This document shows, one piece after another, positions 28,161 to 38,213 of a stretch of 64,000 nt of DNA (position 1 is its first letter; every line of letters starts with the position of its first letter). The stretch comes from Syngnathus acus (lineage: Eukaryota > Chordata > Actinopteri > Syngnathiformes > Syngnathidae). The stretch covers positions 18,921,193-18,985,192 of the forward strand of contig NC_051088.1 in the NCBI RefSeq assembly GCF_901709675.1. Reading direction: 5' to 3'. A program made the translations under genes and the position numbers. The notes under the pieces are model-generated. The model did no database searches. It was given only the letters and a program-made list of their open reading frames with translations, and was not told where the DNA came from.

Positions 28161-28425
28161 CTTTTAGTGCTGCTTGCTTTCCAGTTGACACAGAGCTCTT
28201 CTCCACAGACACTTTGAGATAGAGAGAAAAACAATCAGTCCGCTTACTTTCTCTTATTTCCACTTTGACAGAGTCTTAACACAGCCTCACAAACACACCT
28301 TTGCTCTGCCCTGCTGTTAACTACACACACACATAGAGTGCACCCCGAGACCGGAGCACCCAAATTGATAAAGATCTGCTCAGGGGAGGGATACAAACTA
28401 CACACACACTCACACACTGCAGTTT
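28161..28425 (-). other. probable untranslated first exon of an unidentified - strand gene
   Basis: On the - strand the sequence ...CACTAAAAG is followed by GTAAGC, a near-consensus splice donor, with the boundary at 28161. Upstream on that strand comes about 260 bp of purine-rich leader-like sequence with no convincing start codon frame, then an NF-Y type CCAAT box at 28495-28505 and GC/C-rich DNA to about 28600. A single-promoter, first-exon reading fits. The 5' boundary is a guess from the CCAAT spacing. No downstream exon could be recognised toward 1, so the gene is unnamed; its first intron would have to be very long. Confidence 0.35.
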
Positions 28426-28494
28426 TTTTTTTCCTTTCTCTTGCCCACTCGCTCTGCTGCTTTTTTCCCCTGCTGTCTTTGCCTGCACTGCCTC

Positions 28495-28505
28495 CTGATT
28501 GGCCA
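28495..28505 (-). promoter_or_regulatory. CCAAT box (NF-Y type)
   Basis: The + strand reads CTGATTGGCCA, so the - strand reads TGGCCAATCAG, an excellent NF-Y site. It lies about 340 bp upstream of the - strand donor at 28161. Surrounding DNA is GC-rich relative to the AT-rich neighbourhood. Confidence 0.5.
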
Positions 28506-28599
28506 AGCTGCTCTTCAATAACATAAGCTCTGTTCATTAGTTGGAATGGGGCACCTCCCGCCCAGATCACCCCCCCTCCCTTTTTTTTTTTTTGCCCTT

Positions 28600-31236
28600 A
28601 GAGCATGTGGAGAAGAATGCTGAGCTCTGCAATTTTATGCGCATAGAGGAAAGAAAAAAAGCAATGGAGGACAAGCGAGGTGGGGGCTGGATGGCTAGGA
28701 GAGGCATAGTGGTGGGACTTTCAGGAGTGGCGGGGTGGCGCGGGATGGAGACTGACCGAGTGGGCTACAGCGGGACAGGCTAAATGCAGCGCGGGGACAA
28801 AGAGAGGGCAGAGTTGGATGTCGAGCAGCACCAGCTGCAGCATGTAGAGGGAGATTTCCCCAGCGCTCACTGCAGCTATAAACTCTGCTGCAGTGTGCAG
28901 CCTGATTGCCAGGCAAGGAGGGAGGGGGGTGTGGGGTCGGCTGCAGTCATACCAAACTAGTCATCCAGTGAGCCTGGCTGTGTACGATGGGTTGAGAAGT
29001 GGAGCCAGTGTGTAGAGCAGTTAATGCCTTCTCCCAATGAATTATTGAAGGTGCCCCACAGCAGAGTGGGCGTGCCGCAGCCAGTAAAGTACCCAGATTG
29101 TTCCTCACAATCACACTCTGGTTTCAAAATATCATCTAAGCTGTACAGAAATATCAAATTATTCATTGGACCCTCTTGACTTGACTTACTAGAAATGTTC
29201 GTAATCATACCAAATGCACAGTATGCCCTCATTTGCACAACAGGGCAAAATAAATGTTACGAGGATAGATATATACTATAAAGACTAGATGGTTTATGCA
29301 CGCTGTGAGACAATCTGAAGCGGCGTCGCTACAGGGTGGCCATTTTGACACAGAGCTGGTCGATTAAACATCATATTATAGTCAATATATATTTAATTAA
29401 ACTGTAGAATACTCAACACAACTGATGTTCGAACGGTTTGTGTTGTCAAGTAAACATCAGAGATGTAGTTATTGACACAAACAACTATCGGCTTCAAAAA
29501 TTCAGCACAGCTCAGCGCAACAAAACAGTCCCCTGTTGTAAGATGGCTGACTAGTGGATCCTTAAGCCATCTAGCCTTTTCTATAGAAATTTGCGGTTAG
29601 GCGCACTAATCCCGCCTCTTTTTCTTAACTCACATCTGTCGGTACCGCCATTGTGTCCCAGATGCATTTAAGTACAATGCTCAGGTAGCTCAATAATAAA
29701 GCATACTCAAACCATCTGCAGCAGTGACAATGAGCACTTAAATGATGCCCACACGGTCATGCGAATGTGATGTTTGTTCAACGAACAAAGAGAACAACCT
29801 GGTCAGTCAATGTGCAAATAAAGAGAAACCTGATATTTGGGCCTACAGTGGGATTCTGGGAAAAAAAAAAACAATGTGATGCTAAAACACAAAGCACCTA
29901 CAGCAGAGAAAATTGTCAGTTTTGTTTTGGCAATATCTTTGGTATAATGTGTATTATTTGTGTCACTTGCACTGTAGCTGAAAGGGGAGATATTGGGAGG
30001 AACAGGTAGGGGAACCCTTTGGAGTTTTTTAAATGGATGCATAAATTGGTCATAAAATCCTAATCACAACAATAAACAAACTGTGTCTGCTTAAAGTAAC
30101 ACCACATAAACAATTATATGTTCTTATATTTTCTTTTTTTCTTTTTTTAAATATAACGTGAAGAAACTGGTTGGCTACATCTTCTGCTACCAAACATTTA
30201 AAGTTGCATGAAGCTGGAAAAAAGGTTACAGAAGTCTTTAAAAAGTCTTGACATTCAGCAGTTCACGGTTAGACAAATTAGGGGTCATCTTGGAATTTGA
30301 GCCCATATGAACTATGTTGGAGAAAGATTTTGCTTTTCTGGGTGAGTACTGACATTGTGGGCAGGTTTAGTATGTTTCTTGAAACTCTTAGCGAAGTGCA
30401 AGCATGATCATCAACTAAGATTAGCTAAGCTATGTATAAGTATGTCAGTCCTCATTAAAGAGGAAATTGTGTGAAATTTGTGAATAACTCACAAAATATT
30501 GGCTTGAGTAATATTTTGATAAAACTGGGCTTAGTCTTTGCAAAATTTTATGGCCAAAGACATTATTTAGTGAATTTTTGTAGAAATGTGTTGAGGCAGA
30601 GAAAGGTTTACTGTAAAGTTGTACTGGAATTTGAAAGGTTTTTTTTAAAACCAGATTTTTGACAGATGATAGGACAGTTGTATTTATAAAACTTTATCAT
30701 CCCCCGCAGTTTCTCATTTTTCCCTTAGAGCTATTTTTGGCCAGGTTATGGTATTATAGTCAGTGCTGAAGTTTTTGCATGATTTGAAAGTGTATTCGAG
30801 TGTGTGTGTGTTTTTGTCAAACGGCAGCTGTGGAGGGCAGAAATAAGGTAGCATACATTGTCTTGGAGGAATCCCCCTGTACTTCCCAGAAACAGTCAAT
30901 GTTGATAACACATAGTAAATGAGTAACTTTGTCAATCTGATGATACCATTAAAACTTTCTTATCGCACTTTCATTTTCGAAATGATTCACATGATGTGAC
31001 TCACATCCTCAGCACGTGAGAAGCAGGAGCTGTTAAACTGTTTATAAACTTCATAAGTCCACGCGCACGCACACACGCACGTAAACACACACACACGCAC
31101 GCACACACATGCAAACACACACGATCATCTCCCTCTCTTCCCATTTCTCCACCTTTCAGATGTTTGGGTCACTGTTTGAAATCACGTGCACTCATGGTAT
31201 AAACGCACTTGCATGCTTTCACTTTCATCAAAGCAG
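28600..31236. other. intergenic span up to neurl3
   Basis: No exon was seen. It contains GC-rich DNA to about 28950, AT-rich unique sequence, and an (AC)n/(GCAC)n-like tract at about 31063-31125. Two TATAAA motifs occur near the neurl3 start (31043-31048 and 31198-31203), either of which could act as its TATA box. E-boxes CACGTG occur near 31016 and 31183. Confidence 0.5.
30969..31226. promoter_or_regulatory. two IRF/ISRE-like motifs upstream of neurl3
   Basis: TTTCATTTTC at 30969-30978 and TTTCACTTTC at 31217-31226 are both exact reverse complements of the interferon-regulatory-factor pattern GAAANNGAAA. The second lies 11 bp before the neurl3 start codon, in the leader or core promoter. 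Mammalian NEURL3 is an inflammation/interferon-inducible gene, so the motifs are plausible, but matches of this length also occur by chance. Confidence 0.4.
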
Positions 31237-33652
31237 ATGAACTCGTCTACAAACTACAACTACATCATGAAAGAGCTTGAGACAACTGGTGAGTTTGGAA
31301 TTTACATCTCTAAACTGTGTTGTAATTTTTTTACTGTTTTAATGTTATTGTTTTTGTCTTTCTTCATCATCTTCAAAATAAAACCTTTAATCAATTCATT
31401 CCACATTAGCTTTTTGTTCCTCTCATGCGACAAGTATTGTAAACAAAACAAACACTTCCAGTATGATGCACGACCGTTGAAATAATGCACATATTCTGAA
31501 TATGAATACCATAATTTTCGGACTATGAGCCGCCACTTTTTGCTCAAGTTTTGAACCCTGCGGCTTGTAGTCCGGTGCGGTGTATCTATGGATTTTTTCG
31601 TGATTTTTGTGATGACTTGATTGCAAAAAGGCTGTGGACCGCTGTTGTGCGGCACCGCTTTGCTGGGCGGGGGGATATGTGACACGGTCACTGGGGAGAA
31701 AAGTGATGTGTTGATTGCATGTCCATCCGCCAGGCAAATAGTGCCGTACAATTAACACAAAGAAAAGACAGAACGTGATCAAGACGGACATTACTGAATA
31801 AAGGAAGCTTTTATACACAGTCATTATGGGGGTCAAAAGAAAAGCATATGATGTCGCTTTAATTTTTAAATTGTGGGGTGGGGGGCTTTGCGGGGGCCCC
31901 CTATGTGTTTGGGGTCCCCAGAAGGTTTTCCCATTATTCCCCCCAGATTGACCCTCCTGCTTTCAAAATTTGCAGTAGAGAGCTATGAGGTCTTTTGACA
32001 CCACAAAAGAGGTCCTGAAATCATCAGTAGCCATGACAGACTTTTGTCATTTGAGTTGCTGGAATTAGTGCAAATTATTCCCATCATTTACTATTTTTAA
32101 TGATTCTTAAAGATTTTACCATTTACATGAAACATGTAAAGTTTAAAGGTAAAACATTTCTCAGTCTGGCTGAAAGAATTCTTAAAAATAATAAACAAGA
32201 AAAAAAAAGTAAACGAAAAATGAAGACAGTATGAACTCCACGAATGATATTCTCATCATTATTTTCATAATTTTAGTGAAAGTCCAAAGTCCACCGACTA
32301 GAAAAAAGAGAATCTCTAACTTTCGTAATGACTTCTAGCAAGAGACCTTGATCTGTTGTTGGATTTTCTCTACTTTATGGTTTAGTACCTAGCAGTACAC
32401 TGTGTGCTGTTTTCAAAGAACCATTTTTTTCTCCACTTTATTAATTTTCATATTGGATTTGTAGATTTTATAATGGATCCTTTTGAAAGTGACATTTGGA
32501 GTTGTATCCAATCATTTGTTGCATAATGCATCATATTTTTCCTTTGCAGATGTTAAGTCTAAGAGTCGTATCCCAAGACTCGGACTTCTGACGTTCCATC
32601 ACCGGGCCGTAGGAGACAAGGTCCACCTGAGTCAAGGGTGTCGCCATGCAAAGAGATCAAACGACAGCTACGAAAACGGCCTTTTGTTCAGCAATCGTCC
32701 CGTGAGCGTCCAGGAGCGGATTCGGGTGCGAATCGAGGCCAATTCTGCCTCATGGGACGGAACCATGAGAGTGGGCTTAACCAGCGTTCCTCCAGACTCC
32801 CGATCTCTGCCCCTGCCCAGTGTGGCCATCCCTGACCTCAATGACACCCACGGGCACTGGGTGGCTCCCATGCATGAAGAGTTCTGCAAGGCAGGATCAG
32901 AGTTTGAGTTCTGGGTGTCAAGATCGGGCCGCTTGTATGTTTCCAACCAGAGCGTCCGGAAGCACAAGCTATTAGATGAAGTGACGCTCAGTCAGCCTGT
33001 GTGGGCCATGTTTGACCTTTATGGACAGACATGCGCCATTACTCTCTTGGGTAAGTCTAATGTTGGCCATGTAGCCTGAACATTTTTTTCTTCTAAGGGT
33101 CACATAAATAAGAATAAAGGCCATTACAATGCAGGCAAATGACATGTGCCATGACATTTGTTCAATTTAGGATACTCTGTTGAACCACGAATAGCCCCCA
33201 GGCCTTAGTATGAACACCAATTATGTAGTTCTTTGAATAGCCACCTCAATGATGAGAATCCACCTTTTTGTACGTTTTGCAACAGGCTCTGAGAAACGCT
33301 TGATGTGTTTCACCATGAGGTCACGTCAGAGTCTGCCCTCGTCTGTTTCTGATACAAACTCCATGACATCTGATGACTTCTCCCATCGCAACCAGTTGCT
33401 GTTGACAACAGGTGGGAAGTCTGTCTTCAGGGAAACAATTGACATGATTGTGATGAAACTCATGATACTTTCTCTCTTGAAGAAGAGGGAGGAGAAGAAG
33501 CGACCTGTGTGGTATGCCTGGGTGAGAAACCCATCATCTCTCTCCCTTGTGGCCACTGTTGTTTGTGTCGCGCGTGCGCAATCAGGGTCTTTGAGAGTTT
33601 TGGGACGTGCCCCCTGTGCAGGCGGAGCATGGACTCACTGCTGATGTTTTGA
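31237..33652 (+). CDS. neurl3: E3 ubiquitin-protein ligase NEURL3 (Neuralized-like, NHR + RING)
   Basis: Four coding exons: 31237-31288, 32550-33050, 33286-33411 and 33483-33652, giving 282 residues; mammalian NEURL3 is about 260. Exon 2 encodes one Neuralized homology repeat (about residues 20-180), including LTFHHRAVGDKVHLS near its start, EERIRVRIE-like strands, GTMRVGLTSVPP, and PVWAMFDLYGQTCAITLLG at its end. Exon 4 encodes a C-terminal C3HC4 RING (about 235-275): CVVC, then LPCGHCCLCRAC, then CPLC, with the stop 10 codons later. NHR domains bind substrates and the RING recruits E2 enzymes. The family includes LINCR, an inflammation-induced ligase. The start ATG precedes a short 17-codon exon; all phases join (1, 1, 1). 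Intron 3 is only 71 bp and ends in TTGAAG; it is required because reading through shifts out of the RING frame. Flanking genes are unrelated in function. Exon 2 identity is very secure; the exon 1 start is likely. Confidence 0.93.
31508..31600. repeat. dispersed fish repeat in neurl3 intron 1
   Basis: The phrase 'accataattttcggactatg' followed by 'ttttgaaccctgcggctt' and 'ccggtgcgg' is a recurrent non-autonomous repeat in teleost genomes. This is a partial degenerate copy and its class cannot be fixed from this piece alone. Confidence 0.6.
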
Positions 33653-34344
33653 AAGCTTGCCACTAGCAGCATGGAGTTACCTTCTGTGTAAATGATGTAA
33701 GTTTGTGCGTGAAGCGTTCGCTGATTCCAGTGGATGGCGCTCTTGCTATCGATGTAGGTTTACACTAATTATTTTGATTTATTTTGTTTGTACATTGTTT
33801 AAGTTGTGTACATTGTTTATGGCACTATTATCTCCATATTAGTAAATATATTTTATTATTTGTAGAGAATTAGTCTAAAATTTGGGGTTTTACGTCACGT
33901 GAGTTTTGGCTCGAACTTCCGGTTCGTTACTCTTTATTCGTGTGTAATGTGTTTACTTGTGTAACATGTATGTATGTACGAATTAATGGTTTTGTTGTTT
34001 CTATTTCTGTTAGTTCTACGGTGATACTTTTGGCGAAGTTCATTAAAATCATCTGTAAAAGGAACTCTAGTCTTCCCTTTGTGACTGAGGCTGGCATATT
34101 CTGAAACCTAAGAGAGTTTACTGCTGAGAGACAATGAGAATTTATCAATGCACCTTCATGTGCTGTAACTCTCCATCTTGCAGCACTTATAATTTGATGT
34201 TGTGTTTCTTGAAGGTGGACAAAATGAACTTTTATTTGGATGAATAATACAAAATGTGCATGATCTGTTTCATGTTCTTTAAGTTCCTCGGAAAGGCGGA
34301 GCTTTGTTTGTACTGTTGTGCAATAGTTTTTGTATCGATGATGT

Positions 34345-34350
34345 AATAAA
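34345..34350 (+). terminator. neurl3: likely neurl3 polyadenylation signal
   Basis: A canonical AATAAA about 690 bp after the neurl3 stop, in AT-rich sequence, before repeat debris begins at about 34470. It is the first full-consensus hexamer I noticed after the stop. Confidence 0.5.
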
Positions 34351-34468
34351 AATATATGTATTTATACAAATGCAAACATGAAACACAATAGAAAGCCACT
34401 GCTGATATCACCAGATAACCTTCATGGTTCAACAGAATCCGTTCAGGGACACTGCTGGACGTCAAGTT

Positions 34469-34520
34469 AAGATAAGATTTATCGTCATTGTATGGTGAGA
34501 TACAACGAAATTGGGCAGTT
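34469..34520. repeat. dispersed repeat piece ('AAGATAAGATTTATCGTCAT')
   Basis: The text AAGATAAGATTTATCGTCAT, followed by 'acaacgaaattgggcag', is a common teleost interspersed-repeat end usually seen with non-LTR elements. Only about 50 bp are recognisable. Confidence 0.55.
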
Positions 34521-35084
34521 TATTCATATTTCAAAAAGAGATGGTCCCACTGACAATAATAGAAATTACATTGGATAAATCTTTGATAGCACTTAAGTGC
34601 TCCCATTGTAAAAACTTATAGGTGATGTTTTAAGGAAGACTACTCCATTCTTATGGACATACAATATTAAACTATTATGTTAATAAATTCGCTCACTAAA
34701 TGCAGAATGACGTTGGTGTAAGATTTCCACAACATTTTTTCAACATTCTTTACTGTCATACCATATGTTGTTTCAGTTCGCACATATATTACAAATATCC
34801 TGTCACAGAACCAGTTAAAAGTGGACTCTTCAGTTTCATTTTGATGGTGCCTATCACTTACTGTCTTGTGACTTACTGTCACACCACGTTCTATTTCAGT
34901 TCAAAGTTTTCACATTTATTACTGAATGTTGACATTTCAGTTTCATTCTGATGGTGTCCTTATCGTCCTGACCTTCGGTTAAAGACAGTTAAAACAGTCA
35001 ATTTAAAAATGAACAGTGAGGGAACTTGCCTAACAATTAAGGGGAGGTTATTTCAGAGGGAAGGACTGGTAACAGGAAAGGATT

Positions 35085-35320
35085 GATTCCCTGTGAGGCT
35101 TCCAGGAAGGATATGAATGGTCTTATAAGGAGAACGCATCCTGGTTACTCAGCGACACATAGATCTGATGGTCATCCACATAACAGTGGAAGGAAATGCC
35201 ATGTGTTTGTATGTGGCAAATACAATGAAACCAGCAGGGGCCCCAATATAGATCTCTGTGGAACACCATACAACAGAAGGGCAGAGTGGGACTCAAAGCA
35301 ACCTTGGGGAAGGGTCAGTG
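35085..35320 (-). mobile_element. non-LTR retrotransposon reverse-transcriptase fragment
   Basis: On the - strand the sequence encodes the reverse-transcriptase landmark GVPQ(R)SxLGP at about 35240-35270 and then FHCYVDD, the catalytic YxDD box, at about 35170-35195, followed by HQIYV. The order and spacing match CR1/L2/Rex-type fish LINEs. Frameshifts and substitutions (for example the G of PQGS changed to R) show it is a dead fragment. Ends are undefined. Confidence 0.72.
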
Positions 35321-35904
35321 CAGGGGTTTAAATGCTGAATCAATAGTTTTAAATAGAACATGTGGGTTCTATTCACCGCTTTCCATATTTATTACACATA
35401 TAGGCACAGAATCAGTTGTTATCAGTGCGTGAACTTTGTATTGTTTAAATTACAACTCTTTGGTCTTGTTGGAAGTCTGCACTCTGTTTTGTTTGAAGTG
35501 GATGTGTAAAACACACGACCTAAATTTATCATGGTGCCATAAACCTTTATCAGCATATAAGCAAGTCATGAAAACACTACGCTATCATGTAAGTAAGAAA
35601 GTGAAAATAACACTATCAACTGTTTTGATTGTGTGACTTTAAGATAAAGTTTCAGACTTTAATATTTTTTAAAAATGGATGCAGTGTCAAATTTAATCTG
35701 TACTGTACATAATGTGCAATGACAGGTGTCCCTTGGAAAATACAATTTTTATGTTGTGGTAGGAAACGTGTCCTTTTAGTGTACATGGAAGTATTTGAGT
35801 TTACATGTTCTTAAAAGCACCATTTTAATTTTGCCATATGCAAATGGCTATAGATATAAAAACGAATTCACACGTTTCTAAAGACATTTTAAAAACTTGA
35901 GGCC

Positions 35905-36270
35905 ATCTGTTCAAAAGTTGAAGCTCAAAAGAGGATGGTCGTTGCAATAGGACAATTAGTCAAAACAGAAGTAAATCAACAGCAGAATGCTATCAGAAGC
36001 AGACATTATATGTTCTGGGGTGATCAAAGTTCAGACTTCAACTCAATCGAGATGTGGTGGCGTGACCTCAAGAAAGCTAATCACATCTGACGTCCCAGGA
36101 ATCTTGCTAAACCGCAACAATTATGCCGAGAGGTATGCTCCAAAATTCATCCTGATCATTGCAACTTGAAACGTTTGCGTTATTCTGTATTAGTTTAAAA
36201 CCAGACTGTTTGTTTAGTCTTGTGATTTAGATGACCAGATTATACTTAGTACGACAATTTTATGCCAAAA
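35905..36270 (+). mobile_element. Tc1/mariner transposon remnant (3' part)
   Basis: The + strand carries the 3' half of a Tc1-like transposase gene: blocks corresponding to 'HQQNG', 'SPDLNPIEMWWRDLKK' and the terminal 'LI..R' region, then the downstream phrase 'ttgtgatttagatgaccaga' typical of the 3' untranslated end of these elements. It has frameshifts and indels and no intact frame; the other end is missing. It lies 585 bp from the LINE fragment, making 34.5-36.3 kb a small repeat pocket between neurl3 and oard1. Confidence 0.78.
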
Positions 36271-36422
36271 GTTAAGAGATTCCATGTTCATATTCATTTT
36301 TTCACTGTAAGATACCTCACAAACAGATGTTCAATTGATCTTATAGAGAGAAAAAAAGGCCATTTATCCTTTAATATCAGGGTCAACTATTATAAAAACT
36401 CAAACACAGGAACTGCAAAACA

Positions 36423-37456
36423 TTATCTATTTGTGTTCTCCTTCATCACCAAGGTCTCTTCTTTCACAGGGAGGCTGTAGACTGTAAGAGAAATATGTGC
36501 AGGTTCAAAGATCTCTTCCAGCATCGCTGAAACTCTTTCCCAATTGAGTCGATCCAGGCCACAGCCAATACTGCGAGGGAGCCACAAATGATCGTTGATG
36601 AAAAGACATTTTAGAAAACATCTTTGATGAAAATTGTGAGACATATTTCAAATAACCCCAATGTGGGACGAATTAGGGTTATCTTATCTGGCTGTCTGTT
36701 ACTTATGAGAGATTAATCTTTGATTTGTGTGTGTGTGGGGGGGGGGGGGGGGGGGGAGTGACAGATAAATTCAAACCGAGGCATGGAAATTCTGGTGACT
36801 TCATGTAGGATACAGTGTGCTCTCATGTCCTCCAAGCTCTGTCTCAAATTGTCATAGGTTGGCTTTTGGCTCGCCTTCTTCTTGGTGATCTAAGAGGTCA
36901 CAGGGGGGAAATGTCTTTTTTATCTCCTAATGCACACACGTTCACGGTCACGTTCAACTATTACCAGATAGTACACAAAACGTTTCCCTCTCTTCAGTAC
37001 AGCACACTGTCCCATCAGCTTCTCTGATTGGATAAAATAAAGATACTGTTACAGGGGGGGGAGAATCTAAGTACATAGGACAAAAGCTATGAGTCAAATC
37101 CTTCCCGAATCCCCCCCAAGAGTAAGATCATTTGTCATAAAAATACAGGCTTGACTCACTCTGTGCCTTGAGCTCCTCGACCCCTCCGAACTTGCGCTTG
37201 AATATGACTGCGATGCCTGCCCCCATGCGGCAGTCCTCGCTAATGCAGTGAGCTACAGCCTCGTCCACGGGACACGAGAACAGATCTCCCGTGACGTGAT
37301 TTAGTCTCCATTTGTCGTTCGCCAGCTAACCAGAGGGGGGTGACATTTCACTTAGAATCGTGTCTAAAAAAACCACAAAGGTCCTTATCGGCGTTACTTG
37401 AAAAACGAGTAAGTTATTACCTCCAATGTGTCGGGCATGCCTGGTTGAGATGCCAT
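36423..37456 (-). CDS. oard1: ADP-ribose glycohydrolase OARD1 (TARG1), macrodomain
   Basis: Five exons on the - strand, in transcript order: 37421-37456, 37160-37325, 36965-37023, 36777-36889, 36423-36570 (173 residues; human 152). The macrodomain begins at about residue 20 with VTGDLFSCP, then [39 protein letters not shown] and [11 protein letters not shown], all hallmark OARD1 blocks. Human catalytic residues Lys84 and Asp125 correspond to Lys90 and Asp131, both present, so the enzyme should be active in removing glutamate-linked ADP-ribose and deacylating O-acetyl-ADP-ribose. It has about 20 extra C-terminal residues after TVYSL. All splice phases join. Intron 4 (between the last two exons) contains a 20-base C-run in transcript orientation 20 nt after the donor. 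The promoter carries TCTCGCGAGA. guca1b follows on the same strand upstream. Confidence 0.95.
36737..36756. repeat. G20 homopolymer after (GT)n, in oard1 intron 4
   Basis: Twenty consecutive G on the + strand, C in the oard1 pre-mRNA. The run begins 20 nt downstream of the exon 4 donor (GT at 36775-36776). Able in principle to form a G-quadruplex or i-motif at DNA level. Confidence 0.95.
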
Positions 37457-37675
37457 GTGAAACGTTGAAGGACACGGAGGCGCCGTGTGACCAACTGTGA
37501 CTGAATTGTGATTCAGTCACTCAAAAAAAGCACAATAATGTCGTCCTTCAGCCGAGTGACACTCGCTATACTACAAGGGATTTGTAACTTGCAAATTAGC
37601 AGTTTGCCACCTCAAAATACAATACATAAACAACGCTTTGATTCGTTGACCAAGGTCTCGTTTTATGTCGTTCTG

Positions 37676-37685
37676 TCTCGCGAGA
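37676..37685. promoter_or_regulatory. oard1: TCTCGCGAGA palindromic core-promoter motif upstream of oard1
   Basis: A perfect 10-bp TCTCGCGAGA palindrome 220 bp upstream of the oard1 start codon. This element is known from TATA-less housekeeping promoters of vertebrates. It fits a broadly expressed repair enzyme and marks the likely oard1 promoter. Confidence 0.6.
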
Positions 37686-37953
37686 TCGATATTTTTTTAT
37701 ATAGCGGCTCAGCTCAGGAAAACCGGACTTAGAACCAGCAATGGACTGAGGGTCCATTGGTAGGCAAAGAAAAGAAATAGTAAGAAAGGATATAATCAAT
37801 AACTAAATCGTGGACGACATTTATTCTGTTTTCAATGTGCTTTACTTTGAAAAGCATGCACTTCCGCTGTTTGCAGCACGTCCGTTGCAGCGTCGCAATG
37901 ACCCAAACACAAATAGACTTGAGCGCTTCCCTGGCAAGGGGGACCAAGCCAGA

Positions 37954-37971
37954 TTTTTTTTTTTTTTTTTT
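37954..37971. repeat. T18 homopolymer between guca1b and oard1
   Basis: Eighteen consecutive T. Read on the - strand it is an A-run, possibly a retroposed tail, but no flanking duplication was identified. Confidence 0.9.
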
Positions 37972-38213
37972 CAAATATTTTTTCAAACACAAACAAATTA
38001 GGTATAATAACATCCTTTAGCACCTATCAACAACTACAAATATATAATGCATTTATATATATTTCTTTATAACATGAGCACATCAAATACACATTTTTAT
38101 GCACACTTATGCTAGATGGCATGTTGTACCGTATTTACATTCATGCAGGATCTGTGAAAAAAAGCAGGATTGATGTTCATGTCACACAAAAGCTTTGTGC
38201 ACATGATAAGACT

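Noticed and set aside
28244-28570. 108-codon - strand frame
   Set aside because: Encoded by GT- and purine-rich leader-like sequence, with no domain. More likely part of an untranslated first exon.
31302-31836. Two overlapping - strand frames of 137 and 149 codons
   Set aside because: They lie antisense in neurl3 intron 1 across a dispersed repeat, with no domain or splice support.
35085-35331. 82-codon + strand frame
   Set aside because: It is the antisense reading of the LINE reverse-transcriptase fragment.
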